A stretch of DNA of 64,000 nt from Rhodovulum robiginosum (GTDB lineage: Bacteria > Pseudomonadota > Alphaproteobacteria > Rhodobacterales > Rhodobacteraceae): NCBI RefSeq assembly GCF_003944755.1, contig NZ_RWGU01000051.1, positions 434,001 through 498,000 on the forward strand, read 5' to 3'. The notes beneath the pieces were generated by a model, which saw nothing but the letters and a program-made list of their open reading frames with translations, made no database searches and was not told the origin of the DNA. Shown here piece by piece: positions 18,901 through 26,732 of this stretch. The first letter of the stretch is position 1. The number at the start of each line of letters is the position of its first letter. Both the position numbers and the translations under genes were made by a program.

Positions 18901-19032
18901 GATTTCAACGCCGAAGAGCGCGGCAATGCCGGCCAGCACGATCAGCGCGCTGACCACCAGCGCCAGTATCGGCCGGCGCACGAACAGTGCCGGGCCGCCC
19001 CCTTCCGCCGCGCGGGTCGCCTGTTCCAGCAT
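15931..19032 (-). CDS. RND efflux permease (AcrB/MexF-like)
   Basis: A 1033-residue inner-membrane transporter with the RND layout: first helix near residues 22-42, a large periplasmic loop, a helix bundle, a second large loop and a second bundle. The proton-relay motif GLVVDDAIVVLENI carries the two Asp in the fourth helix, and QFPGASPETID is a familiar periplasmic motif. It works with the fusion protein encoded 12 bases upstream; no outer-membrane TolC-type gene is adjacent. Substrates are not evident; it belongs to the hydrophobe/amphiphile group rather than the heavy-metal group. Confidence 0.94.
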   Translation of the reverse strand: MLEQATRAAEGGGPALFVRRPILALVVSALIVLAGIAALFGVEIRELPNVDRPVVTVTTQFPGASPETIDQEVTGRIEGAVGRVAGIRAISSNSRFGRSRVTLEFSESIDIDVAATDTRDVVARIADDLPDGAEDPEIVKADADAQPVMRIAVTSPSRSSHELTEIVQDRVEDRLVSVEGVADVNIYGDSEPIFRVDIDQAQLASRGLTLADMRDALADAGFNAAAGDLAGNRQSINVRTTAMVASSEAFEALRIAPNVYLRDVARVSLGPAPNETILRANGQTGVGMGIIRQAGSNTLDISSAVRAAVAELDRTLPDDISIFVTSDDAVFVKGAIVEVLKTLGLAIGIVVLVIFVFLRDLRATLIPALTMPVALIGTLAAIYLVGFSVNILTLLALVLATGLVVDDAIVVLENIVRRRAEGMGARAAAVLGTKQVFFAVVTTTATLAAVFVPLSFLPGQAGGLFREFGFTLAIAVAISSVVALTLCPVLASRLLKEDTGGRPGPIGWVGARLAALYARTLGWALAVPFVVVLAAGLFAATAALVADGIRQELTPREDRAVALLRITAPQGVSLEYTQGKMRGIEDAVATLRESGEITNVFSISGFGADNRGFMVFTLARWDDRARSQQEIVDDINTRLREIVGVRAFVIQPNSLGIRGAGRGLSFAITGDSYEQLAEVSETLVARMEENPAFGSVRLEYERTQPQLFVEIDRTRASDLGIDIAGLGQALRAVLNGRSVGSVFIGDKSYDVQMLSTSDPVDDPGDLENVFVQTSAGQMVPMSSFVRLEERAVAPELDREDQSRSVEISAGLTPELALGDALREVERLGEDLLAEENRIVPLGEAATLGQTNSGLAIIFGFAIAVVFLVLAAQFESFVSAIVVMATVPLGLACAVVALLLTGQSLNVYSQIGLVMLIGIMAKNGILIVEFANQLRDGGAEIGKAIFDAATIRLRPVMMTMTSTVLGGVPLILSSGAGAEAREALGWVIVGGLGLATLSTLYLTPVAYLLLARFSPPRAVETRKLARELEEALSA

Positions 19033-19044
19033 CTTCTGGCTCTC

Positions 19045-20193
19045 CTAGAGCGATTGCGCGCCGGGCGGGCGCTTGACGGCTGCCTGCGGCGCGACGATGC
19101 GTAGCTCGGCGCCCGGGCGCAGCGTTTGCACGCCCTCGGTTACCACCTGATCGCCCGGTTCCAACTCGGCCTCGACGAGCACGGAATCGGCGTTGCGCTG
19201 GCGGATCTTGACCGGCACGCGCGCCGCCTTGCCGTCGCGCACGACCCAGACATAGGCGCCCTCGCTCGACCATTGCACCGCCAGCGGATCGACGCTCGGC
19301 AGCGCCTCGCCCGGCAAGCTGAGCGCCACCTCGAAGGCCATGCCGCCGCGCAAACGGTCGCCATCGTTTTCGAGCCGGCCCTGCACCCTGAGCGTCCGGC
19401 TGGTGCTGTCCACGATGTTGTCGAGGGCGTGCACCTCGCCGGCCAGCTCCAGCCCGGGCAGGGCCAGCGGGTGGGCGGCAAGCGGCATTCCCGGCGCGAT
19501 CCGGCCCACCACGCGCTCTGGCACATGGAAATCGATCAGGATTTTCGACCGGTCGGTCAGCGTGACCAGCGTGTCGCCGCTGGACACGCGGTCGCCTACC
19601 GAGATGTCAAGCACGCCCGCCCAGCCCGCAAAGGGGGCGCGCACGGTGCGTTCGGCCAGGTCGAACTCGGCCTGGCGCAGCCCCAGCTCGGCGGTGCGCA
19701 GGGCAAGATTGGCCTCGCGGCGCCGCACCTCGGTCACCGCGCCGGTATTTTCCAGCCGGACGATCCGCTCGGCTTCTTCGCGCGCGTCGTCCAGCACGAG
19801 GCGGGCGCGTTCGACCGCGATGCGCTCGGCCTCGTCGTCGAGCCGCACCAGCACCGCGTTTGCCTCTACCCGGTCGCCGTCCGAAAGCCCCAGCTCCACC
19901 ACCTGGCCGGTGACCTTGGCGCGCACGGTGACGTTGCGCAGTGCCTGGCCGTCGCCAATGGCGATGACCTGGTCGCGGATCGTGCCCTCGTCCACCTCGG
20001 TCACCACGACCGCGGCCGGGCCGCCGCCGCCGAACCGGCGCCCGCCGGAGCCGCTGTCGGCTTCGGGGGCCTCCAGGCCCACAAGATCCAGAACGCCCAG
20101 GCGGTCGAGGACCGGCATGGCCGACGGCACATAGGCGACCCATAGCGCAAGCGTGCCCGCGATCAGGAGGATTGAAAGGAGGAGTTGCCGCAC
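19045..20193 (-). CDS. RND efflux periplasmic adaptor (membrane fusion protein)
   Basis: A membrane fusion protein with an N-terminal membrane anchor (LLLSILLIAGTLALWV), a lipoyl-like region (VTVRAKVTGQVVELGLSDGD and, later, VRAPFAGWAGVLDISVGD), a coiled-coil hairpin between them and a beta-barrel domain. The GTG at 20193 is chosen because GGAG lies 8 bases before it; the frame is open to an ATG at 20268, but those 25 residues have no Shine-Dalgarno and are not signal-like. It is co-transcribed with the permease, 12 bases apart. Confidence 0.88.
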   Translation of the reverse strand: MRQLLLSILLIAGTLALWVAYVPSAMPVLDRLGVLDLVGLEAPEADSGSGGRRFGGGGPAAVVVTEVDEGTIRDQVIAIGDGQALRNVTVRAKVTGQVVELGLSDGDRVEANAVLVRLDDEAERIAVERARLVLDDAREEAERIVRLENTGAVTEVRRREANLALRTAELGLRQAEFDLAERTVRAPFAGWAGVLDISVGDRVSSGDTLVTLTDRSKILIDFHVPERVVGRIAPGMPLAAHPLALPGLELAGEVHALDNIVDSTSRTLRVQGRLENDGDRLRGGMAFEVALSLPGEALPSVDPLAVQWSSEGAYVWVVRDGKAARVPVKIRQRNADSVLVEAELEPGDQVVTEGVQTLRPGAELRIVAPQAAVKRPPGAQSL

Positions 20194-20376
20194 CGAAGAT
20201 GCTCCATGTGATCTGCGCCGGGCAGCTACAGGCCCAGCAATGATATAGAGCAGCCCGGGCAAAGTCACTTTTGCCGTCTGCCCGTTTTCACGAACGTGAA
20301 CGCGCCCCTGCGGTCATTGATCGGTGCAGGGGCGACAGAATGTTGACGCTGCCGCAAGGCGTGACCTAATGACCCG

Positions 20377-21906
20377 ATGACGCATTCGCGGGATACGCCA
20401 TCGCGCGCGCCGCTCTGGCTGCTGATCGCGCTGCAGGCCAGCGTGTCGGGTGCCAGCCTCGTGGTCGAGATCGTGGCCGGGCGCATGATCGCGCCCTATG
20501 TCGGCATGAGCCTTTACACCTGGACCGCGATCATCGCCGTGGTTCTCGCCGGTTTTTCGATCGGCCATTGGTGGGGCGGGCGTATCGCCGCCCACGAGAC
20601 CGGCCGCGCCCTGCGGCGTGCCGGGTGGACGATGGTCGCAGCCGCCTGTGCGACCGCGGGCGCGTCGCTGCTGTTGCGGGCGGCGTCGGGCCCGGTGCTC
20701 AGCACGTTCGCTCATCCCCTCGCCGCGATCACGGTGCTCAGTTCGCTGGTGTTTTTCCTGCCGTCGCTCTTCGCCGGGGTGCCGGCACCGGTGCTGGCCG
20801 TGGCCGCCATGCGCGGGCGCACCCAGTCGGAGCGGGCGCTCGGCGCGATGTATGCGGCCGGCGCCGCGGGCGCGATCGGCGGGACGTTGCTGGCGGGGTT
20901 CGTGTTCGTGCCCTGGCTCGGCTCCGTGGCCACGCTGGGGGTGATCGCCGCGGTTTACGCCATCGCCGCGCTGTTGTGCTTTGCGCTGGGCCGGCCGGGG
21001 CGGGGCCAGATGCTTTGGGCCGCGGCCGGGCTTTCGGGCGCGGCCATGCTGGGGATCGGCGCGGCCGGCCTGCCGTCGGTTTGCGACCGGGAAAGCAGCT
21101 ACTACTGCATCCGCACAGTGGCCTTGTCCGAGGATGCCGACGACCCGGTGCACCTTATGGTCGTCGATCACCTCGCCCACGGGATCAGCGCGCGAGAGGC
21201 GCCGCGGCTGATGTTCACCGACCACGCGGCGATGCTGGATGCGCTGCCGCGGATGCGCATGGGCCGCACCGATTTTACCTCGTTCCATATCGGCGGCGGG
21301 TCTTATTCCGTGCCGCGCGCCTGGGCCGACCGCGGGATCACCGGCATGACGGTTGCCGAGATCGACCCGGCGGTCACCGCGCAGGCCGTCGAGGATTTCT
21401 GGTTCCGCCCCGAGATCGCCACTGTGCTGCATCGCGATGCCCGGATCGCCCTGCGCGCCAGCCCGGTGCGCTATGACGTCATCGTAGGCGATGCGTTTAC
21501 CGACATCGCGGTGCCCGAGCACCTGGTGACCGAAGAGTTCTTTCGCCTCGTGGCCGAGCGGCTGACGCCACGGGGCGTCTTTGCCATGAACCTGATCGAT
21601 GCCGCCGACCGGCTGGACGCGCTGGCCGCGGTCGTCGTGACGCTGGACGCGGTGTTTCCCAGCGTCGAGGTCTGGACCGAGGCGCGCCCGCCCGAGCCCG
21701 GAGAACGCCGGGTCTTCGTCCTTTTGGCCGGCGCGACGCCGAGCCCGGTTTCCTCGATCGCCACGCGCGCGCCCGAGCCCAAAACCTTCGCGGTGCTCGA
21801 CCGGCGCTTTGTCGACGGCATCGTCGCGCAGCGAAAAGCGCGGGTTCTGACCGATGACCATGCGCCCGTCAGCCGTTTGATGGGTCTCGACCCGGTGATC
21901 GACTGA
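20377..21906 (+). CDS. Fused MFS/spermidine synthase-like protein
   Basis: A 509-residue protein. Residues 1-~225 form about seven membrane helices; the rest is a cytoplasmic Rossmann-fold domain of the polyamine synthase type with VVDHLAHG, GGGSYSVPRAW, VAEIDPAV and VGDAFTD. In spermidine synthases these positions bind decarboxylated S-adenosylmethionine. Whether this membrane-fused subfamily makes polyamines is not established, so the catalytic role is open. Neighbours give no clue; it diverges from the RND operon. Confidence 0.85.
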   Translation: MTHSRDTPSRAPLWLLIALQASVSGASLVVEIVAGRMIAPYVGMSLYTWTAIIAVVLAGFSIGHWWGGRIAAHETGRALRRAGWTMVAAACATAGASLLLRAASGPVLSTFAHPLAAITVLSSLVFFLPSLFAGVPAPVLAVAAMRGRTQSERALGAMYAAGAAGAIGGTLLAGFVFVPWLGSVATLGVIAAVYAIAALLCFALGRPGRGQMLWAAAGLSGAAMLGIGAAGLPSVCDRESSYYCIRTVALSEDADDPVHLMVVDHLAHGISAREAPRLMFTDHAAMLDALPRMRMGRTDFTSFHIGGGSYSVPRAWADRGITGMTVAEIDPAVTAQAVEDFWFRPEIATVLHRDARIALRASPVRYDVIVGDAFTDIAVPEHLVTEEFFRLVAERLTPRGVFAMNLIDAADRLDALAAVVVTLDAVFPSVEVWTEARPPEPGERRVFVLLAGATPSPVSSIATRAPEPKTFAVLDRRFVDGIVAQRKARVLTDDHAPVSRLMGLDPVID

Positions 21907-22035
21907 GGCGAGAGGACGGGGCGGCCGCGCTGCCCCGGTTGTGTGCCGTGCGACAGCCGGGTGCACGGGCCAGCGGGCTGGCGGTTGCCGTGCAGGGCCG
22001 GGGGCTGGGCGCCCATGGGGCCGAAACCCTGTGAC

Positions 22036-22057
22036 CGCGGGCAGGAGCCTGCCCGCG
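22036..22057. repeat. Perfect palindrome between convergent genes
   Basis: CGCGGGCAGG and CCTGCCCGCG are separated by AG only, giving a perfect 22-bp palindrome between the ends of two convergent genes. As RNA it would fold as GCGGGCA/TGCCCGC with a 6-base loop on either strand. No T-tract follows, so a terminator role is uncertain. Confidence 0.5.
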
Positions 22058-22079
22058 ATCATGCGCATCAGCCTGCCGG

Positions 22080-22733
22080 TCACGCGCGCTTGTCGCCGGT
22101 GACCATGCTGTGAGCAAGGTTTTCACGATGCACCATGCTGGCCAGAAGCACGCCGCCGATATGCAGGAAGATCAGGAACAGCGTGATATTCGCGGCGCTT
22201 TCGTGGATTTCTTCCCAATTGCTCTCGCCGCCTTCGTGCTCTTCGTCCTCGTCGTGTCCTTCACGCTCATACGCGTCGGGCAGGGTGTCGCCGACGCGCT
22301 CTGTCCTTTCACTCTGGGCGATCACGCCGGCCAACGGGCCTTCACCCTCTTCCGCGGCCAGGGTCGCCATGCCGGAATAGGTGGTGAGCGCCAGCATCGC
22401 CAGCAGCGCGACGGTCATCGCACCGCCCGCGGGGCTGTGGCCCAGATGCCTGTCCGCCTTGCCCGAGACGAGGTCCTTGAGATAGGCGATCACCGCGGCG
22501 GGGCCGGTCACGAACCCCGTAAACCGCGCATGCTTTGGCCCGATCAGCCCCCATACGATACGGGCTGCGACGGTGATCGCGATGGCGTAGCCGGCCCAGG
22601 AATGCAGCCATTCCGGCTCGCCCTCGGTGATGTAGGCGATGGCGAATCCCGCCACCAGGACCCAATGCCCGATTCGCACGACCGGGTCCCAGACCCGCAC
22701 CAGCGCGCGGTCTTGAACGGTTTCGTCCGCCAT
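22080..22733 (-). CDS. Cytochrome b/b6-domain membrane protein with acidic-His insert
   Basis: A 217-residue cytochrome b561-like diheme membrane protein with four helices. H23 (IGHW), H44, H177 and H191 (LHIGG) are the expected heme ligands. Between helices 3 and 4, about residues 141-177, lies a highly charged insert (YEREGHDEDEEHEGGE) that could bind metal. The start ATG shares one base with the stop of the PepSY gene upstream (TGATG); the frame extends further but that overlaps PepSY. It probably passes electrons from the quinone pool to a periplasmic c-type partner, by analogy with SHP-cluster cytochromes b. Confidence 0.88.
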   Translation of the reverse strand: MADETVQDRALVRVWDPVVRIGHWVLVAGFAIAYITEGEPEWLHSWAGYAIAITVAARIVWGLIGPKHARFTGFVTGPAAVIAYLKDLVSGKADRHLGHSPAGGAMTVALLAMLALTTYSGMATLAAEEGEGPLAGVIAQSERTERVGDTLPDAYEREGHDEDEEHEGGESNWEEIHESAANITLFLIFLHIGGVLLASMVHRENLAHSMVTGDKRA

Positions 22734-23032
22734 CAGTCGTCCTCCCTTTCGATCCGGTTCGCGGGCATGCCGGTGGCCGGGTCGAGATAGGTCTCGACGA
22801 TCATGCCGTTCGCATCCTGCATGCGAACCTGCCAATACCGCCCGTCTTCGCGCTCGGCCTCGAGAACGCTGTAGCCCTGGCCCTCAAGCTTGGCGATCAG
22901 TTCGCCCAGCGGCATCCAGGCCGCCGGCTGTTCCACCGCGATACGATCATCGCCCGAGGCCAGCGCAGCGGCGGGCGAGAGCAGCCCCGCGAGTGAGGCC
23001 AGCGCGGCCGTGAGGAAAAGCGTGCGTTTCAT
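22733..23032 (-). CDS. Periplasmic PepSY-domain protein
   Basis: A 99-residue protein with a signal peptide (MKRTLFLTAALASLAGLL, cleavage after ALA) and a single PepSY domain: LGELIAKLEGQGYSVLEAE followed by DPATGMPA. PepSY domains act as inhibitors or sensors in other systems; the ligand here is unknown. AAAGGAGA precedes the ATG. It is coupled to the cytochrome b gene and divergent from a second PepSY gene, with shared repeat motifs between them. Confidence 0.88.
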   Translation of the reverse strand: MKRTLFLTAALASLAGLLSPAAALASGDDRIAVEQPAAWMPLGELIAKLEGQGYSVLEAEREDGRYWQVRMQDANGMIVETYLDPATGMPANRIEREDD

Positions 23033-23108
23033 GTCGGTCTCCTTTTTTCGGTTTGCATGTTCGCCAGCGGGTCGCCGGCGGTGATGGGCATGTTTTATTG
23101 CAGGGCTG

Positions 23109-23147
23109 CTGACGCGGGCCTGACCGCGCTTGTCAGCGCGCTGTCAG
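23109..23147. promoter_or_regulatory. Back-to-back CTGAC-N6-CTGAC repeats between divergent PepSY genes
   Basis: On the + strand CTGAC occurs at 23109-23113 and 23120-23124; on the - strand the same pair is read from GTCAG at 23143-23147 and 23132-23136. The 11-bp period is what OmpR/PhoB-family regulators use. A TTATTG (CAATAA on the - strand, 23095-23100) lies 8 bases from the left pair, where a -10 box would be expected for an activator overlapping the -35. The same pair recurs before the cytochrome operon. Confidence 0.6.
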
Positions 23148-23170
23148 ACGGGGCAGAGTAAGCCCGTCGC

Positions 23171-23506
23171 ATGAAACCAACATCGATTTTGCCATGCCTC
23201 GTGCTGGGGCTCTTTGCGGGGTTCGCACCGCCTGCCGTGGCCGACAGTGACCGCGACCACGACCGCGACCGCGACCACGACCGCGCGCGCGCGGCGCTGG
23301 CGCGCGGCGAGATCCTGCCGCTGCACACGATCCTTCCGAAACTGGAAGAGCGTTTCGGCGCGCGTATGCTGGAGGTGGAGCTGGAGCGCGAGCACGGCGT
23401 CTTCGTCTACGAGGTAGAGCTGATCACCCCCGGCGGGCGAATCATGGAGGTGATGGTGGATGCGACCACCGGTGCCGTGCTCGAGCATGAGACCGAGGAC
23501 GATTGA
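23171..23506 (+). CDS. Periplasmic PepSY-domain protein, first gene of the two-component operon
   Basis: A 111-residue exported protein with a signal peptide ending near PAVADSD, an Asp/Arg/His-rich segment (SDRDHDRDRDHDRAR) and a PepSY domain (LPKLEERFGARMLEVELE then DATTGAVLE). The ATG has no Shine-Dalgarno and lies 23 bases from the regulatory repeats, so the mRNA may be leaderless or very short-leadered. It shares one base with the response-regulator start (TGATG). A role as periplasmic partner or sensor for the kinase is an inference from position. Confidence 0.85.
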   Translation: MKPTSILPCLVLGLFAGFAPPAVADSDRDHDRDRDHDRARAALARGEILPLHTILPKLEERFGARMLEVELEREHGVFVYEVELITPGGRIMEVMVDATTGAVLEHETEDD

Positions 23507-24177
23507 TGCGGGTGCTGGCCGTCGAGGATGACCCGAGAATCGCCAGCGATCTGTCCGCCGCGCTGGGCGCGGCGGGTTTTCGCGTGGAAATCTGCACCGA
23601 CGGCGAAGAGGCGTGGTTTCTGGGAGATACCGAGGATTACGGCTTGATCGTGCTCGATCTCGGGCTGCCGGGCCTCGACGGGCTGACGGTTCTCAAGCGG
23701 TGGCGGGCCAATGGCCGCGAAATGCCGGTGCTGGTGCTGACCGCCCGCGGCACCTGGAACGAGCGGGTCGAAGGCATCGACGCGGGCGCCGACGATTACC
23801 TGCCCAAGCCGTTCCGCATGGAAGAGCTGGTGGCGCGCGCGCGGGCGCTGGTGCGCCGGTCGGCCGGGCAGGCCAGCGCGGTGCAGTCGGCGGGCGATCT
23901 GACGCTCGACACCAACCGCATGACGGTGTCGTTGCGCGGCGTGCCGGTGGATACCACCGCACTGGAATACCGGCTGCTCGCCTATCTCATGCTCAACCGC
24001 AGCCGGGTCGTGCCGCAAACCGAACTTCTGGAACATCTTTACGGTGACGACGACGCGCGCGAGGCCAACGCGCTGGAGGCCGTGGTCGCGCGGCTGCGGC
24101 GCAAGCTGGGCGCCGGCGCGATCCAGACACGGCGCGGTTTTGGCTATTTCCTCGATGCCGGAGACGGCGACCGATGA
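23506..24177 (+). CDS. OmpR-family response regulator
   Basis: A 223-residue two-domain regulator. The receiver has the acidic pair EDD near residue 8, phospho-acceptor D51 in LIVLDLGLPG, T in LVLTARG and K in YLPKPF. The C-terminal winged helix ends with RLRRKLGAGAIQTRRGFGYFL, as in OmpR/PhoP regulators. The ATG at 23506 is preferred over the adjacent TTG. It overlaps the kinase gene by ATGA. Likely binds the CTGAC-N6-CTGAC repeats found in this region. Confidence 0.95.
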   Translation: MRVLAVEDDPRIASDLSAALGAAGFRVEICTDGEEAWFLGDTEDYGLIVLDLGLPGLDGLTVLKRWRANGREMPVLVLTARGTWNERVEGIDAGADDYLPKPFRMEELVARARALVRRSAGQASAVQSAGDLTLDTNRMTVSLRGVPVDTTALEYRLLAYLMLNRSRVVPQTELLEHLYGDDDAREANALEAVVARLRRKLGAGAIQTRRGFGYFLDAGDGDR

Positions 24178-25532
24178 GGCGGCTGTCGCTGCGGCTGCGG
24201 CTGGCACTGGCCGGCGCGGTAACGGTGACGCTGGCGATCCTTTTGTCGTCGCTGGGGCTTGCGGCGCTTTTCGGCGCGCATGTCGAACGCCGCGCGCTGG
24301 CCGAGCTGTCGGTGCAGCTCGACCAGGTCCTGGCGAGCATCGAACGCGGGCCCGAGGGCCAGCTGATGCTTGCGACCGCCCCCGCCGACCCGCGCTTTCG
24401 GCAGGTCTATGGCGGGCTTTACTGGCAGATCGCGGCGGAGGAGCGGGTGCTGCGGTCGCGGTCGCTGTGGGACTACGAGATCCCTCTGCCCGCCGACAGC
24501 CTCGCCGACGGGGCGGAACATGTGCATACGCTGCCGGGACCGGCGGCGCAGCCCCTGCTGTTGATCGAGCGTAGCGCGACCCTGCCCCGGCGACTGGGCG
24601 GCACGAGGCTGCGCGCGGCGGTGGCGATGGACCGGACAGAACTGGCCGCGGCGCGCGCCGACTTCCTGCGCGATCTGACGCCCTACTCGATCCTGCTGGC
24701 GGTATCGCTGATCCTTGCAGGGTGGGCGCAGATCGCGGTCGGGCTTCGTCCGCTCGGGGCCATCCGGGCGCGGGTGGTCGACATCCGTTCGGGCCGGGCA
24801 AAGCGGCTGGGGCTCGATTTGCCGTCCGAGGTGCAGCCGCTCGCAGGCGAGGTCGACGACCTGTTGGCCGCCCGCGAGGAAGAGGTCGCGCGGGCGCGCA
24901 CGCGGGCGGGCGATCTGGCGCATCTGCTCAAGACGCCGCTGCAGGCGCTGATGGGCGAGGCCGGGCGGCTGCGGGCGCAAGAACAGGCGGCCGCGGCCGA
25001 CGCCATCGAAGAGATCGCGGGCACCATGCGCCGGCAGGTCGATCGGGAACTGGCGCGCACCAGGGTGGCGATGGGCGCCCGGCAGCCGGCGGCCGATCTG
25101 GCTCAGGTCATCGGCGGGCTGGTGCGCGTCGTGCGCCGAACCCAGGACGGAGAGCGGCGCGACTGGCAGGTGGATGTATCCGATGGGCTGCTGGCCGCGG
25201 CCGATGCCGCCGATGTCGCCGATGCGCTGGGCGCGCTGATCGAGAACGCCGCACGTCATGCGCAGGCCCGTGTCCTGATCGCGGGGCGCCGACTTGGCCC
25301 GCTGATCGAGATCACCGTACGCGACGACGGCCCCGGCATCCCGCCCGAGCGCGTCGAGGCGATGATGGCGCGCGGGGCGCGGGCCGACACGCAAGGCACG
25401 GGTCTCGGCCTTGCCATTGCCAGCGACATTGCCGAGGCCCTGGGCGGCGCGCTGGAGCTGCGCCCGGCCACGCCCGGCCTGGAGGCTCGGCTGACCTTGC
25501 CGGCTGCGGACAGCTTGCTGACAGATCGCTGA
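24174..25532 (+). CDS. Sensor histidine kinase
   Basis: A 452-residue membrane kinase. Two helices (about residues 10-35 and 165-185) flank a ~130-residue periplasmic sensor; a HAMP-like linker follows. The H-box is DLAHLLKTPLQAL with H250, related to PhoQ-type kinases; the N-box is ALIENAARHA, and G1 is DDGPGIPPERV. The start overlaps the regulator gene. The periplasmic sensor position fits sensing by or through the co-encoded PepSY protein, which is inference. Confidence 0.93.
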   Translation: MRRLSLRLRLALAGAVTVTLAILLSSLGLAALFGAHVERRALAELSVQLDQVLASIERGPEGQLMLATAPADPRFRQVYGGLYWQIAAEERVLRSRSLWDYEIPLPADSLADGAEHVHTLPGPAAQPLLLIERSATLPRRLGGTRLRAAVAMDRTELAAARADFLRDLTPYSILLAVSLILAGWAQIAVGLRPLGAIRARVVDIRSGRAKRLGLDLPSEVQPLAGEVDDLLAAREEEVARARTRAGDLAHLLKTPLQALMGEAGRLRAQEQAAAADAIEEIAGTMRRQVDRELARTRVAMGARQPAADLAQVIGGLVRVVRRTQDGERRDWQVDVSDGLLAAADAADVADALGALIENAARHAQARVLIAGRRLGPLIEITVRDDGPGIPPERVEAMMARGARADTQGTGLGLAIASDIAEALGGALELRPATPGLEARLTLPAADSLLTDR

Positions 25533-25533
25533 C
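25518..25533 (+). promoter_or_regulatory. CTGAC-N6-CTGAC repeat upstream of the cytochrome operon
   Basis: CTGAC at 25518-25522 and 25529-25533, same spacing and orientation as the pair at 23109-23124, covering the end of the kinase gene and 74 bases before the next start. A single GTCAG follows at 25552-25556. Suggests that the cytochrome genes share a regulator with the PepSY genes. Confidence 0.5.
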
Positions 25534-25607
25534 GGGCCGGATCAGGCCAGCGTCAGGTATCGTGTGCGACTGTCGGCTCGACCCTGTTCAGTGGAAGAGC
25601 CGCGCCG

Positions 25608-26732
25608 ATGCAGACCCGATCCCGAACCGTCCCCGTTTCCCCTGTCCCTGTCTGGGACATCTGGGTACGCCTCTTTCACTGGGGGCTGGTGCTTTGCATG
25701 GTCACGGCTGCGCTGACCGGTTTTCTTGCCGATGCCCGCTGGGCGGCGGTGCATGTCGCCGCCGGGCTGGCGGCGGCAGGGCTGGTTCTGGCGCGCATCG
25801 TCTGGGGCGTGCTGGGCACGCCGCATGCGCGATTTGCCGACTTCCTGCCGCGCCCGGCTGCGCTGCTCGCGCATATCCGCGGCACCGGCCCGCGGCATCG
25901 CGGCCATAACCCCCTCGGGGCCTTGATGGTCCTGGCGTTGATTGCGGCGGTCCTCGCGCTGACGGTAAGCGGTCTTGTGATCTTGGGCGGGTGGTTTCGC
26001 CTCGGGCCGCTGGCCGCCGGGCTCGATCCCGATGCGGGACAGGCGGCGCGCGCGCTGCACGAGGTCGTCGCGTTCGCCGTGCTTGCGCTCGTTGCGCTCC
26101 ATGTTGGCGGCGTCGCCGTCGAGAGCCGCCGCGACGGCGAAAACCTCGCGCGGTCGATGGTGACGGGGCGCAAGCAGGCGCGCCCGGGCGATGCCCGGCC
26201 CATCGAGGGCCGTCCGCAGGGTGCCTCGGCGCTCAAGGTCATCGCAGGGCTTGCCGCGGTGCTGACGCTGGGCGCGCTCGCGCTTTGGGCGCGGCCCGCT
26301 GATAACCTGCCCGTCCGCCAGATCGACCCGCTGACCGCCGAGGAATGCGGCGCCTGCCACATGGTCTATCACCCCAGTCTCTTGCCCGCGGCATCGTGGC
26401 GGCAGGTGATGACCGGGCTCGACTCCCATTTCGGCGAGAATGCCTGGATCGCCCCGGCCGACGCCGCCGAAATCGAGGCGTGGCTGACGGCCAATGCCGC
26501 CGAAACCGTGGCCACGGGGCCTGCCACGCTGTTTTCCCGAACCGATCCCGCCGCGCCCGGCGCACTGACCGAAACCCCGGCCTGGCGGCGGATACACCAC
26601 GACCTGCCCGATGCGCTGTTCGAGCGCGCGCCGGTGCTGTCGCGGGGCAATTGCGCCGCCTGCCATGCCGATGCCGAAACCGGCCTTTTCAACCCCTTTG
26701 CCATCAAACTTCCGAAGGAGACCACCGAATGA
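25608..26732 (+). CDS. Cytochrome b561-like domain fused to a diheme cytochrome c (DHC) domain
   Basis: A 374-residue protein. Residues 15-~185 form a four-helix cytochrome b with H24 (LFHW), H49, H151 and H165 as likely ligands. A fifth helix (about 209-228) leads to a periplasmic DHC domain with two heme c sites, CGACH (C247, C250, H251) and CAACH (C349, C352, H353). The domain is strongly similar to the separate DHC protein two genes downstream. It can be read as a complete quinol-to-periplasm electron wire in one chain. GGAAGAG precedes the ATG; the next gene begins 4 bases before its end. Confidence 0.9.
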   Translation: MQTRSRTVPVSPVPVWDIWVRLFHWGLVLCMVTAALTGFLADARWAAVHVAAGLAAAGLVLARIVWGVLGTPHARFADFLPRPAALLAHIRGTGPRHRGHNPLGALMVLALIAAVLALTVSGLVILGGWFRLGPLAAGLDPDAGQAARALHEVVAFAVLALVALHVGGVAVESRRDGENLARSMVTGRKQARPGDARPIEGRPQGASALKVIAGLAAVLTLGALALWARPADNLPVRQIDPLTAEECGACHMVYHPSLLPAASWRQVMTGLDSHFGENAWIAPADAAEIEAWLTANAAETVATGPATLFSRTDPAAPGALTETPAWRRIHHDLPDALFERAPVLSRGNCAACHADAETGLFNPFAIKLPKETTE

